DNA from: Acidobacteria bacterium Ga0077553
GTDB lineage: Bacteria; Acidobacteriota; Terriglobia; Bryobacterales; Bryobacteraceae
Reading direction: 5' to 3'
Length of the DNA: 64,000 nucleotides
NCBI GenBank assembly: GCA_001464575.1
Contig: LNFE01000244.1
Location: forward strand, 1 to 64,000
Part shown: in pieces, positions 15,152 through 24,738 of the stretch
How the letters are laid out: the number at the start of each line of letters is the position of its first letter
Position numbering within the stretch: the stretch's first letter is position 1
Program-made: the position numbers and the translations under genes
The notes under the pieces: model-generated
Told to the model about the DNA's origin: nothing
Database searches by the model: none
The model's input: only the letters and a program-made list of their open reading frames with translations

Positions 15152-16705
15152 TTACTGGACTGGTCCCCCGCCGGTTTCGCCCGGATCGATGTGGCGGCGG
15201 TTGCGGCCAGAGGGGCAATCGGCCAGGTAGGGGAACTCGTTGCGGTAGGCAGCGTCGTTGACGTTGACCCCATCGCCAAGTTTGTTGTTCGGGAACTTGT
15301 TGAAGGCCGGAATCAGGACGCCGCCGACGACAGCGCGGAGGGCGATGTCGGTGACGTCGTCGAAGAGGCGGCGACCGTTGGGATAGCCGGCGGGGTCTCC
15401 GGCGAGGAGGCCGAGGCGGCTGGCTTGGGCGGGCGGCGTGGCGGCGACGCCGGTATTGAGGCGCAGCAGATCGGCGACGGGACCCGAGGGGGTACCGGGG
15501 GCGGCGATGGGAGCGGCGTAGGTGACGAGCGGAAGCAGGTCCGTCCGGGGGGCCGCGGGGATTTCAACGGCGCCGGCGGTGGCGGCGTTGACGATGCGGG
15601 CGAGGGCGGGGTCGAGCGCGAAGCTGGCGAACTGGGCATCGTCTTTGGGCTGGGACATGGAGAACTTGTCCTTGAAACCGGTGCCGATGAGGAGTTCGTT
15701 GAACAGCGGCTGGCCCATGCGTTGCACCTGGCGAAGTTCGCCGAGGTTGGCGAGGGGGTTGGGCGAGCGGCGGACGGTGATGCGTTGGCGGCTGGTGGTG
15801 CCCCAAGCGCCGATGGTGGCGGCAGGGACCGTGGCGGCTTCGACGCGGCCGGAGGAGGTGAGCATCTCGATCGGCACTTCGATAGCGATGGCGTTAACCG
15901 CGAAGCCGGAGACCGTATCGGCGGCGAAGTTTTGCGCGGCGCGGTCTTCCATGTCGGTCAAGACAGCCGGGATGCCCGAGCCGAGGGTACGGAGGTTGAG
16001 GGTATCGAAGGCGCCACCGAGGTCGATCCAGAAAGCGTCGTCGACGGTGCCAGCGAACACGTTGACGCCGTTGGCCATGGAGTAGGTGCCGGCCTTGAAG
16101 AGGGCGGGATAGTCGATGGTGCGCGGGCCAGGATTGGCGGGGACGGCGTAGAAGGGTTTGCCGTCGATGTTGGCCATGGAGGTGGCGTTGCCGTTCCGGA
16201 TCATGTTGACGCGATAGGGCTGGCGGAGGCCAAGGCCGGGGCTATCGAAGTCGCGGATCTGCGGGGGAACGATGAGGGTGCCCGGGGGGACTGGCGCGGG
16301 GGAGTTGGCGGGGGTGCGGATACCTTCGCCGGCGCCGGCCATGGTCGTGAAGAGATTGGGGAGGCGCTGTTCGATGTCGAATTGGAACTGGAAGATGAGG
16401 TCTTCCTGGGCGTCGTGATTGTTATCGGCCTTGATTTCGTAGAGGATGCTGGGATCGAAGGGGAAGTAGTTGGGACCGTTGGCGGGTTCGAGCAGGGGGT
16501 CGACGCAGAGGATAAACGTGACCTTGGAGGGCCGTTGGTTGGGGGTTTGGTTGCCGGTATAGCTGACGAAGGCGAAGAAGTCAGTGATATCGGCTTTGTG
16601 GTCGAGCGCCGTAATGGGCGCTTCCCGGTGGTTGGCGGCGAAGCCCGGAGGCGCCGCGAGGATAAGGGCCAGCGTGGCGGCTAGCAAGGACTGTGGGGTT
16701 TTCAT
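15152..16705 (-). CDS. DUF4331 family exported protein
   Basis: 517 residues. The signal peptide (MKTPQSLLAATLALILAAPPGFA) is followed at once by ANHREAPITALDHKADITDF, the family hallmark (HREAP and the DxxD-F region). The body contains IEVPIEML and ASRLGLLAGDPAGYPNGRR, and it ends with FPYLADCPSGRN, all conserved positions of DUF4331. The family is predicted to be secreted or on the cell surface, with no proven activity. ATG 16705 lies at the signal peptide. It heads the DUF4331-TPR-DUF4198 operon. Confidence 0.8.
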   Translation of the reverse strand: MKTPQSLLAATLALILAAPPGFAANHREAPITALDHKADITDFFAFVSYTGNQTPNQRPSKVTFILCVDPLLEPANGPNYFPFDPSILYEIKADNNHDAQEDLIFQFQFDIEQRLPNLFTTMAGAGEGIRTPANSPAPVPPGTLIVPPQIRDFDSPGLGLRQPYRVNMIRNGNATSMANIDGKPFYAVPANPGPRTIDYPALFKAGTYSMANGVNVFAGTVDDAFWIDLGGAFDTLNLRTLGSGIPAVLTDMEDRAAQNFAADTVSGFAVNAIAIEVPIEMLTSSGRVEAATVPAATIGAWGTTSRQRITVRRSPNPLANLGELRQVQRMGQPLFNELLIGTGFKDKFSMSQPKDDAQFASFALDPALARIVNAATAGAVEIPAAPRTDLLPLVTYAAPIAAPGTPSGPVADLLRLNTGVAATPPAQASRLGLLAGDPAGYPNGRRLFDDVTDIALRAVVGGVLIPAFNKFPNNKLGDGVNVNDAAYRNEFPYLADCPSGRNRRHIDPGETGGGPVQ

Positions 16706-16821
16706 GTTTGGATGTAGTACTCCTTCAGGGGTGAGTACGAGGTGGATCGGGGATTGGATGTGGGGGCTGGGGAATTTTTGCATTCCTGGCGAGATCCGTC
16801 CGTGGGTGAGGGGCGGACATC

Positions 16822-17373
16822 ATGAACGGCAGTAAGTTGATAAGGTTGGGGTTGAAGAGGAGAGCGATTTTGCGGAAGTTTGGGATGGCGGTGATGACGT
16901 GGGCTCTATTGACCGCGGCGGGGTGTGGAACGGAGCCGTCGGCGGTGAAGGAGGGCAAGGGGCATAACGCATTGGCGCCGCTGACGGAGTCGGTGCGGCA
17001 GGGAGCGGAGCAGCGGGGCGTCATTTATGTGCCGGCGCATTCGAGCGTTTATTGGGGGTTTGACCGGGTGGAGAGTGAGCTGGCAATTGCGCTGTATATC
17101 CGGAATGTGAACCAAAAGCAGGGTATCGTGGTTCACTCGGCGCGGTACTTTGATTCCAAGGGAAAGCTGGTGCGGAACTATGTCGAGCAGCCGGGAGCAT
17201 TAGGCCCGATGGCAACAGCGGACTATGTAATTCAGCGCATGGCGAGCTTTTTGGTGGAGTGGTCCGGCCCGGCGGAAGGGGAAGCGCCGATGGTGGAGGC
17301 CGTGATGATGGGGCAGCACGGGAACCTGGGCATTTCGTTTTCGAGTGTGGGGCGGGCGTTGGGGAATCGGTAG
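16822..17373 (+). CDS. DUF3124 lipoprotein
   Basis: 183 residues. An unusually long basic N-region (MNGSKLIRLGLKRRAILRKF) precedes a hydrophobic core and the lipobox LLTAAGC, so the mature protein would be lipidated on Cys. The domain shows the DUF3124 pattern: VIYVPAHSSVYWG, LAIALYIRNVN, VHSARYFDSKGKLVRNYVE, and VEAVMMGQHGNLGISF. Function unknown. It is divergent from the DUF4331 operon, with 116 bp between starts. Confidence 0.75.
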   Translation: MNGSKLIRLGLKRRAILRKFGMAVMTWALLTAAGCGTEPSAVKEGKGHNALAPLTESVRQGAEQRGVIYVPAHSSVYWGFDRVESELAIALYIRNVNQKQGIVVHSARYFDSKGKLVRNYVEQPGALGPMATADYVIQRMASFLVEWSGPAEGEAPMVEAVMMGQHGNLGISFSSVGRALGNR

Positions 17374-17416
17374 ATGGGCTGACGTGGTTCCGGATGGGAA
17401 ATCGCAATAGGGGGGC

Positions 17417-19354
17417 ATGAAGCTCCTCTGCTCATTTCTCTTGCTTTCCTGGGTGGTGTTTGGACAGACGACGCCCTATACGAAGTTCGCGGGTGGTAAC
17501 CCAGGCCCCTACTCTGGCGACGGCGGACCGGCGGTGAACGCCGTCCTCTGGACGGTCGAGGGAATGGCGGCTGACCGGTTCGGCAACGTATACATCACGC
17601 AGCCCGTGGTTGGGGCCGGAGGCGGACTGGTGCGCCGGGTGGACTCGACGGGCCGTATTACCGTGTTCGCCAGCGGCTCGGAATTCTTTTACGTGAACGG
17701 ACTGGCTTTCGATACGGCGGGCAACCTGATCGTAGGCGACGCCAACGCCCGGCGGATCATCCGGGTCAATCCCAACGGGACCATAACCGTTCTGGTGGGC
17801 GGCGGAGGCGGTACCGGCGATGGCCTGGGAACCACGCTTTCTTCTGGACGTATCGGCCGGGTGGCGGTGGACCGGAACGATAACATTTACTTCACCGACA
17901 CCGAGCGCTGGCTGGTCCGGCGTTTGAGTCCGAACGGGATGGTGACCACCATCGCCGGCGGAGGTACCTCGTTCCCGGCCGGCCCGAACGCCCATTCGCC
18001 GGACGGAACGCCGGCGCTTCAGGCCCGGATCATCAATCCGAATGGGATTGTGGTCACGCCGGGAGGAAAGATTTACTTCACCGAAGGGCTGCAGGGGCGT
18101 GCCATCCGGACGATCGCTGACGACGGTACGCTGAGGACCGTGGCGGGCGTCCTGGACTCGAATTCGAATTGCACTGGCAACCCCACGTCCGGAGCGGCGA
18201 TCGGCGCGTTTTTTTGTGAGGTGAACGACATTGCCATGGAGCCATCCGGGAAGCTGTACCTGACGGGACGCCATTTCGTAGGATTCGCGACCCACACCTT
18301 CGTCACCCGCGTGGACCCCAACCTGAATCAGACACAGGGCTTGGTGTCGATAGCTGGCGAACGGGGCCGTGGCGTCACCGTTGACCCCGCGGGCAACGTC
18401 TACTTCAGTACTTGGATCAACAACAATACGGTCTACCGGATCGCCGGTCCGCCGACGCCGGTGTTGGGAACCCAGGAAACGATCCCGGTGCGCTACTCGG
18501 GCACGAATCCGACACTTGCCTTCACCTTCACCCATCCGAACGGGACCAATCAACTCGGCGTGCTCAACGCCCTCATCAACACGGCACTGGACGCCAACCG
18601 CGCCTGCTACATTGCCTATTCGCGGCCGATCAACGTCTTTTATCTGGTGAACGATGATGGCCCGGTGGCCGGCCTGAGCGCGCCGCTCACCCCGGGCGGC
18701 CCCGGCAGCGTCAGCAACAGCCAGTGCACGATCAACGCCGCCGACATCGCCGTGCTTGAGCAAGGCAACTCCCTGACGCTCACCTTTCGGCCCACCTTTA
18801 CCGGCACCTTCCGCGGCGCCCGGAACATCTACCTCGCCGCCCGCTCGGTTACCGAGGCAAACTCCGGCTGGTCGCTCAGCAGCACGCTCGAGGCCGGTCC
18901 AGAGCCGGTGCTGACCTACCCGCGCGCGGAATCGGTGACGCCAAATGCAACCGGCGCGGTCGCCGAGACCATTGTCACGACCTTTGACCATAGCGCCGAC
19001 GCCACTGGCATCCAAACGGCATGGCTGCTGATCAACTCGGCGTTGGACGCCCGGCAGGCTTGCTATGTCGCCTACTTCCGTCCGGGGAACTTACTGTTAC
19101 TGATTCCGGACAACGGCGATGCCGGGGCGGCCACCGCGATGCCCCTGAGCGGCGGGGGCACGCTCGAGAATAGCCAATGCCGGATCGAGTCCACCGGCTC
19201 CCAAGCCACGGTCAGCGGCAACCGGCTGACGTTGCAATTGAACATGACCATGAAAGCGCCATTCGCCGGCCCCCGGGGCATGTGGGGGGCCGCCCAGTCG
19301 CTGGCCGGCGTCACGGCGGGCTGGCGGTCGTTGGGGGTCTGGCGGGTACCCTAG
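17417..19354 (+). CDS. Secreted NHL-propeller protein with two C-terminal Cys-pair repeats
   Basis: 645 residues with signal peptide MKLLCSFLLLSWVVFGQ. Residues 20-345 form NHL-type propeller blades (GLAFDTAGNLIVGDANARRI, IINPNGIVVTPGGKIYFTEG, RGVTVDPAGNVYFST). The C-terminal 290 residues are two copies of a domain of about 135 residues, each with an ACYxAY motif and an NSQC motif (VLNALINTALDANRACYIAY and AWLLINSALDARQACYVAY). The same two-domain tail occurs in the protein at 49946-51904. It is probably a surface or secreted carbohydrate or protein binder. The 3' end overlaps the convergent TPR gene by 4 nt. Confidence 0.8.
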   Translation: MKLLCSFLLLSWVVFGQTTPYTKFAGGNPGPYSGDGGPAVNAVLWTVEGMAADRFGNVYITQPVVGAGGGLVRRVDSTGRITVFASGSEFFYVNGLAFDTAGNLIVGDANARRIIRVNPNGTITVLVGGGGGTGDGLGTTLSSGRIGRVAVDRNDNIYFTDTERWLVRRLSPNGMVTTIAGGGTSFPAGPNAHSPDGTPALQARIINPNGIVVTPGGKIYFTEGLQGRAIRTIADDGTLRTVAGVLDSNSNCTGNPTSGAAIGAFFCEVNDIAMEPSGKLYLTGRHFVGFATHTFVTRVDPNLNQTQGLVSIAGERGRGVTVDPAGNVYFSTWINNNTVYRIAGPPTPVLGTQETIPVRYSGTNPTLAFTFTHPNGTNQLGVLNALINTALDANRACYIAYSRPINVFYLVNDDGPVAGLSAPLTPGGPGSVSNSQCTINAADIAVLEQGNSLTLTFRPTFTGTFRGARNIYLAARSVTEANSGWSLSSTLEAGPEPVLTYPRAESVTPNATGAVAETIVTTFDHSADATGIQTAWLLINSALDARQACYVAYFRPGNLLLLIPDNGDAGAATAMPLSGGGTLENSQCRIESTGSQATVSGNRLTLQLNMTMKAPFAGPRGMWGAAQSLAGVTAGWRSLGVWRVP

Positions 19355-20217
19355 CGGGTACGCCGCCGGGCGAGGTCCGCCACGTCAATCGAGTGTCCCG
19401 TGAACGCGGAGACTCCGGCATTGCGGACGCGGGACTCCGCCGCCCGGGCCTCGGTTTTGCGGCCGAGCTTGCGAAGCACGGCCGCATGGGCGTTCAGAAC
19501 GGAGACGGTGCGGGGACTGGCGGGGCCGTAAAGGACCTCGACAATTGCGAGGCAGTGAGCCAAGTGTCTCTCGGCGGCGGCATACCGCTTGGTGCTCTGA
19601 TACGTGTGACCGAGATTGGCGTGGGTATAGGCGAGAGCGAGCGTGCCGGCGAAGCCACCTTGCTCCCCGATGGCGAGGGCGCGGAGGAGGGTGTCCTCCG
19701 CGTCCTGGTAGCGTTTGGCTTCCCGGTAAGCGATGGCTAGATTATTCAGAGCCGCCATGGCGGAGGCGGTTTGCGTTTCGCCCCGCTTTTCAAGGATGGC
19801 CCAGGCTTCGTGGTTCCGGGCGATGGACTGGCCGTGCTGGCCGCGGACGAGAGCCAAGGCGGCCACGGTGCCGAGAAGGTCGACGCGGTCCGTAGAGAGG
19901 GGCGCTTCCGCGGTGAGACGAGCGAGCCACTTTTCAAGGGGGAGGCGTTCGGCTTGGGCTGGCTGGCGGAGTTCGAGGTAGACCCCGGCGAGGCGATTGA
20001 CGACGCGATTGAGGCTGAGTTCGTGGGGACCGAGCAAGTCGCCCGAGAGCCGGAGCAGACGACGGAGACAGGGCTCGGCTTGCTGGGCCTGTCCGGTGTC
20101 CTGATATTCGGCGCAGGCTAGATCGAGTTGGCGAACGACATCGGCGGGATCGGCTTTGGGAGCCTCGGCCGCCCGGGTGGCGGAGACGCAGAGAACGAAC
20201 AGGAACGTGCGAAACAT
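19351..20217 (-). CDS. Secreted TPR-repeat protein
   Basis: 288 residues with signal peptide MFRTFLFVLCVSATRAAEA. At least four tetratricopeptide repeats follow, including AALNNLAIAYREAKRYQDAE, AYTHANLGHTYQSTKRYAAA and VLNAHAAVLRKLGRKTEARA, which match the kinesin-light-chain TPR subtype. There is no enzymatic domain. It is predicted to act in extracytoplasmic protein-protein contacts. It is convergent with the NHL gene. Confidence 0.75.
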   Translation of the reverse strand: MFRTFLFVLCVSATRAAEAPKADPADVVRQLDLACAEYQDTGQAQQAEPCLRRLLRLSGDLLGPHELSLNRVVNRLAGVYLELRQPAQAERLPLEKWLARLTAEAPLSTDRVDLLGTVAALALVRGQHGQSIARNHEAWAILEKRGETQTASAMAALNNLAIAYREAKRYQDAEDTLLRALAIGEQGGFAGTLALAYTHANLGHTYQSTKRYAAAERHLAHCLAIVEVLYGPASPRTVSVLNAHAAVLRKLGRKTEARAAESRVRNAGVSAFTGHSIDVADLARRRTR

Positions 20218-20392
20218 GTGGGGATCTCCCTGAGGATGAATCCCAACGACAGTTGACCCGGTCTAGAGACTCCTTACGAGTTAAATGGTGTCTAAGATCC
20301 GGAAATTTTTTGCGCGTTTCGATTCCGGCGAAGCAGAGTATGATGTCCGGGACCCCTATTCCATTTCTTGCTGAGACCGTGAGGTGATTTCG

Positions 20393-21790
20393 ATGAACTG
20401 CGCCAATTGTGGCTACCCCCTGACGGCTGGCTCGCCCGGTTGCGGGCGATGCGGGCAGGCGGCCGTTGCGGCGGCCAATGCTTGCCGCGGTTGTGGGATG
20501 GCGATTCCGCCAGGATACTCACACTGTCACCAATGTGCGAATCCGCAACCGCAGCAGCCGCAGTATCCGCAGCCCGCCCAGTTCCAGCCGCCGGCGGCGG
20601 GGACGGTTCCCTGCCCCCGTTGCCGCGGCCAGGTGGTCATCGGATCGACATCCTGCCCAACCTGCGGATATGTGCCTGGCGTGGATCCGGCGCCGCAGGC
20701 GCAGTGGCCTCCGCAGCAGCCGGCGGGTCCCAAGGCCAGCGTGGCCGCGAACTTCTGGATGCAGGTGGACAAACATGCCAGCCTGGACAAGCTCGAAGGG
20801 TTCAGCCTGAAGGAGATGTTCTCCGAGGTATTCCGCAAGCGGACTCAGGACGAGGTGGACGACTACTTCCAGGTGGGGACGCGGCTCACGACGCCGGAGA
20901 TTACCGAAGTGCCGACCGGTTGGCCGAAGCCCTGGTTCTTCGGGCGGATGCTGATGTTCGTGGGGCTGCTGTACTTTGTGCAGTATCTGGCGTTTCAGCA
21001 GTTTCAGAACTCGCTGATGTTACCCGGCATGATGATCACCGGGGCGCTGGCGATGCCCTTTGCGACAGCGATTCTGTTCTTTGAGTTGAACGCGCCACGG
21101 AACGTCTCGTTTCCGCGGGTGCTGACGCTGCTGTGCGCCGGCGGTGTGCTTTCCATCTTTGTTTCGCTCATCGGGTTCGAATTGACGTCGCTGCACCGCT
21201 ACCTGGGCGCGCCGGCGGCCGGCATTGTCGAGGAGACTGGAAAGCTGATCGCGGTGGTGCTGATGGTGCGGAAGGGCGATAAAAAGTACATCCTGAACGG
21301 CTGCTTGTTCGGAGCGGCGGTGGGGGCGGGGTTTGCGGCGTTCGAGAGCGCGGGGTATGCCTTCAATGCGTTCCTGTCCGGGTTGCCGGATAAGTCACAG
21401 GCCGGCATTCTGTTTGCGGCCCAGGGGATGGTGAAATCAATTATGCTGCGCGGGATGTTGGCTCCGTTCGGGCATGTGGCGTGGACAGGCATCACGGCGG
21501 GAGTGCTGTGGCGGGCCCGGGCGCATAAGAGTTCGCTGGCGGACGCCCTGATGGACGGGAAGTTCCTGCGGGCATTCTTCCTCGTGGTTCTGCTGCACGC
21601 GACGTGGAACTTCACGGCCGGATTCGGGCTGCTCATCGCGTTACCGTTTATGGCGTTCGTGGGAGTGGTGAGCTGGTATCTCGTCTTCGGCATTGTGCAG
21701 CAAGGCTTGCGGCAGGTGAGCGGGGCGCAGACGATGACGAAGACCGGGGTGCTGCGCGCGTTTGACCTAAGCACTATGAAGCAGGGGTGA
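20393..21790 (+). CDS. PrsW-family intramembrane metalloprotease with N-terminal zinc ribbons
   Basis: 465 residues. Three CxxC...CxxC ribbons fill residues 1-100 (CANC/CGRC, CRGC/CHQC, CPRC/CPTC), separated by a Pro/Gln linker. A cytoplasmic segment and 7-8 membrane helices follow. PrsW hallmarks are EETGK (E280, E281), FESAGYAF, PFGHVAWTG and HATWNF. PrsW proteases cleave anti-sigma factors such as RsiW in Bacillus; the substrate here is unknown. ATG 20393 is preferred over GTG 20384 because GAGGTG lies 6 nt upstream. The 3' end overlaps the convergent methyltransferase gene by 17 nt. Confidence 0.8.
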   Translation: MNCANCGYPLTAGSPGCGRCGQAAVAAANACRGCGMAIPPGYSHCHQCANPQPQQPQYPQPAQFQPPAAGTVPCPRCRGQVVIGSTSCPTCGYVPGVDPAPQAQWPPQQPAGPKASVAANFWMQVDKHASLDKLEGFSLKEMFSEVFRKRTQDEVDDYFQVGTRLTTPEITEVPTGWPKPWFFGRMLMFVGLLYFVQYLAFQQFQNSLMLPGMMITGALAMPFATAILFFELNAPRNVSFPRVLTLLCAGGVLSIFVSLIGFELTSLHRYLGAPAAGIVEETGKLIAVVLMVRKGDKKYILNGCLFGAAVGAGFAAFESAGYAFNAFLSGLPDKSQAGILFAAQGMVKSIMLRGMLAPFGHVAWTGITAGVLWRARAHKSSLADALMDGKFLRAFFLVVLLHATWNFTAGFGLLIALPFMAFVGVVSWYLVFGIVQQGLRQVSGAQTMTKTGVLRAFDLSTMKQG

Positions 21791-22556
21791 GGGGGCGGCC
21801 GATGAGATAGGGCACCGTCAGGGGATTCCCGGGAATGGCGAGTTCACCGCTCTCCCAGCGGTAGTCCGCTGGCGGCAGTTGCCGGGTGAAGGCCTCGAGT
21901 TCGCTGGCGTGATAAGTCCTAAGGTTCGAGACGAGCCCATCCCAAAAGATGAGCAACGGGAGGATGGGGACGACGTAAGTGAAAATCAGTTGGAAACCCG
22001 TGAGCGGCCGGACCTTGGGGGTGAGGACAAGCACGAGCACGGGAATCAGAAGCGTGAGCAAGATAGCCAGCGGCCTGCGAGCGGTCGCTTCGAAAATGCA
22101 GATGGGCTGCCGTTGCTCGGCGGCGTGGCGAAGAATCTGCAGGACGGCGGCGGGCCGGCAATGGTGGAGGGAGGCGAACATCGTGCGGACGCCGCATAGA
22201 GTTGCGGGCACTTGGGTGGCCTCGACCGACTCCGGCCAGTAGCGGATGTCCGTCCCGCCGCCGTGGGGAAAGTCGCGCTCGCGACCGTTGGGGTAGAGAT
22301 CCGTGAGGGTGATGCTGACGGGGTAGCCGAGGGCGGTGAGCTCGCTGGCGACGGCGCGGATGGGTCCGCCGGAGCCGGAGCCGAGATCGACGATTGCATT
22401 GGGCTGGCCCGGGATCAGCACGGTGCTCAGCCGTTCGGCCCAGAGCTTGGGGAACGGGGTGATGCTGTAGGCCGCGACGAGATAGGCTGTCATCGCGACC
22501 CGGAGAGGAGCGGGAAACCAGGATTGATCTTCAAATTCAAACCAGTGCACGCGCAT
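21774..22556 (-). CDS. SAM-dependent methyltransferase with C-terminal membrane segments
   Basis: 260 residues. Motif I VDLGSGSGGP (56-65) and the acidic motif II region (ITLTDLYP) identify a class I methyltransferase Rossmann fold. ASLHHCRPA lies at the active-site strand. Residues 163-210 hold two hydrophobic segments (LAILLTLLIPVLVLVLT and LIFTYVVPILPLLIFWDGLV), so the enzyme is probably membrane-attached and may act on a lipid. The substrate is unknown. It lies 23 bp downstream of the membrane propeller gene and is likely co-transcribed. Confidence 0.65.
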   Translation of the reverse strand: MRVHWFEFEDQSWFPAPLRVAMTAYLVAAYSITPFPKLWAERLSTVLIPGQPNAIVDLGSGSGGPIRAVASELTALGYPVSITLTDLYPNGRERDFPHGGGTDIRYWPESVEATQVPATLCGVRTMFASLHHCRPAAVLQILRHAAEQRQPICIFEATARRPLAILLTLLIPVLVLVLTPKVRPLTGFQLIFTYVVPILPLLIFWDGLVSNLRTYHASELEAFTRQLPPADYRWESGELAIPGNPLTVPYLIGRPLTPAS

Positions 22557-22579
22557 CTGCTTGATTCTATCCGCGGACT

Positions 22580-24619
22580 TCAGGGCAGAGCGAGGGGGTG
22601 GAACTGGGTTCCCGTCTTCAGGTCGACGGGGAAGACACGGCCGGCCTGTTTATCGGCAATCCAGAGGCGTTGCTGGTGGATGGCGAGAGCGACCGGGTCC
22701 CCGAAATTGTAGTCGCGCAGGAAGGAGTGGTTGCGTCCGACGAATTGGGTCCAGCGAGTGGTGAGCGGCTTCTTTGGCGAGGCAGGGGCCTTCACGGTGA
22801 AGACACTGTCGCGGTGTTCGTCAGCCAGGAAGAGCCGGCCGGAGGGGGCGTCGTAGACAAGGGACCAGGGGTCGGCAAGAGGGGCGTCGTCGGCGAAGGC
22901 GACCAGGCCATTGGCAGTGGCGTTGAGATCGAGGAGGAAGACGCGGCCGCGGCGGGTGTCGGTGGCGAAGAGGCGGCGGCCGGATTCGTCCAGAGCGAAC
23001 GAGGAGATACGGGCGGGACTGGTGGTGAGGCGCTGGGGGGCGCCGGTGCGGGAGAAGGCCCAGATGCTGCCGCCGGGGCTGGCGACGTAGAGGCGCTGTG
23101 TCGAAGCGTCCCAAGCCATGGCGGTGGGAGCGCCGGTAAAGTCGAGGCCCGGTTGGCGAAGGTCAAAGGTACGGTTTTCCTGCTGGGTGCCGTCCGGGCG
23201 GTATTCATCAATCACAAGGGCTCCGCCGCGAAGAAGGAACGAGAGGAACAGAACGTCGCGGGAGCCGCCGGGGAAATGGACCCTGCCCGCGGCTGCTGCG
23301 CCGCCAATGGAGCCCTTGGCGAAGGTGATCACCGGCTCCAGTACGGACTGGCGCTGCCGCACGGCCTCGAGGACGGACTGGGAAGGATCAAGGCGGTGGA
23401 CGCCCTGCTCGGTAAGCAGAAAGATCTGGTTCGAGGCGACCAGCAACTGGCGGGGGGCGGCGGAGAGAGATCCGGTGACCAGGAGTAGCGCCCCGGCAAT
23501 TTTGGAGGCGTTCGGGGTGAGGAGCTTTTCCACCCAGTCGATGATGAAGGCGAGGCCGCGAAAGCCGATCAGGAGGCCGAAGAGCAGCACAGGAACGGCT
23601 TGATTCAGACGGAGTTCGGTCTGCAGGAAGCCGACGCGGCTCTGCGTGAGGTAGAGCAGCAGCCAGGCGGCGATCCCGTAAACGGCCACCGCGATGGTAG
23701 TGCGCTTCCAGGCGGAAAGCTTAACGGGTTGCTTGCGGGCGTACACGGCAGCCAGCGGCAAGGCGGAGCCCAGAAGGGTGCCGCACAGCAGGCAACCGAG
23801 TAAGAGGTACCACGGCAGCGCGATCTGGTAGGGGACGGCGAATTCCTGCGAGGATACGGGGCCGCCTTCGAGAAGGCGGAAGAAGATTTTGAGGCGCACG
23901 GATTGGGGCTGTTCCGACAGAGGAACGGCGAAGGCCTGGGTCCATTGGGACCAGGGGATGTGAGCAGCCAGGGTGAGTTCGGCGCTTTTCGACTTCGAGA
24001 GGTTAGTCCACGAGTCGGCCGTTGCAGCAACCGCGGCGCAACCCTCGACGTGGGACAGGGTGTGCGATTCGTCGGACCACGCGCAGCCCACAATGCTACC
24101 GCCGTGAGCCGGGTGCTTCCAGTTCAGGGTGAGATTGCAGGCACGGGAAGCGCCAAGGCCGATCGGCCAGGCGGAGCAGAACTGGGCGAGCGCCAGGACC
24201 GGGGCGGAGCCCGGAACGTAAACGGGCAGGTCGCCCGATTCCTTGGCGGCGCCCCGCTTGATGACATAGGAGGCGGACCCGACCGAGGAGTAGTCGTTGG
24301 TTTCAATCGTCGTGAGGTCGGCGCCCCAGCATTGCATCGCGCCGGGCTGTCCCAAGGGAAGAACGTAGAAGCGGCGTAGATCGTTCCCCGTGGGGCCGTG
24401 GCTGGGCGTGGCGATGCGGAAGGTGGCCGTTTGCCGGCAATCGAAGTCGCGAGGACAGCTAGTGGCAAATCGTTCCGGCGCTTCGACGCAGGAAGCCGGG
24501 CCGAAGTTTGTGAACGGATGGCGATTCAGACCGAAGCGAGCGTCTTTTAGCTCGAGTTCAATGGGGGGCTGGGCCATGAGGGCGCAGGTGAGCCCGAGGA
24601 GGAGAGAGACCTTCCGCAT
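22580..24619 (-). CDS. Membrane-embedded propeller protein of unknown function
   Basis: 679 residues in three parts. After a signal peptide (MRKVSLLLGLTCALMAQ) comes an extracytoplasmic region (20-275) with several Cys (PASCVEAPE, TSCPRDFDCR, AQFCSAWP). The middle (about 279-395) has four hydrophobic segments, including LLLGCLLCGTLLGSALPL and VPVLLFGLLIGFRGLAF. The C-terminal 280 residues form propeller-like repeats (ALDESGRRLFATDTRRGRVF, LVYDAPSGRLFLADEHRDSV, ALAIHQQRLWIADKQAGRVF). I do not recognise the full architecture. The gene is next to the membrane methyltransferase, possibly as an operon. Confidence 0.6.
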   Translation of the reverse strand: MRKVSLLLGLTCALMAQPPIELELKDARFGLNRHPFTNFGPASCVEAPERFATSCPRDFDCRQTATFRIATPSHGPTGNDLRRFYVLPLGQPGAMQCWGADLTTIETNDYSSVGSASYVIKRGAAKESGDLPVYVPGSAPVLALAQFCSAWPIGLGASRACNLTLNWKHPAHGGSIVGCAWSDESHTLSHVEGCAAVAATADSWTNLSKSKSAELTLAAHIPWSQWTQAFAVPLSEQPQSVRLKIFFRLLEGGPVSSQEFAVPYQIALPWYLLLGCLLCGTLLGSALPLAAVYARKQPVKLSAWKRTTIAVAVYGIAAWLLLYLTQSRVGFLQTELRLNQAVPVLLFGLLIGFRGLAFIIDWVEKLLTPNASKIAGALLLVTGSLSAAPRQLLVASNQIFLLTEQGVHRLDPSQSVLEAVRQRQSVLEPVITFAKGSIGGAAAAGRVHFPGGSRDVLFLSFLLRGGALVIDEYRPDGTQQENRTFDLRQPGLDFTGAPTAMAWDASTQRLYVASPGGSIWAFSRTGAPQRLTTSPARISSFALDESGRRLFATDTRRGRVFLLDLNATANGLVAFADDAPLADPWSLVYDAPSGRLFLADEHRDSVFTVKAPASPKKPLTTRWTQFVGRNHSFLRDYNFGDPVALAIHQQRLWIADKQAGRVFPVDLKTGTQFHPLALP

Positions 24620-24738
24620 TGCGGTATGTTGACGCGGAGTGAGGCCGGGGTCAATCGCCTGTTTGGGGCGGGGTCGATTTGAGCTTTCGGCAGGAGCCAG
24701 TGGCCACCGCGTTCCGTGACCGAGACGACTTGCAGGTG

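Noticed and set aside
20317-20344. Promoter upstream of the PrsW gene (TTTCGA and TATGAT, 16-nt spacer)
   Set aside because: The -35 box matches only three of six consensus positions; not strong enough to annotate.
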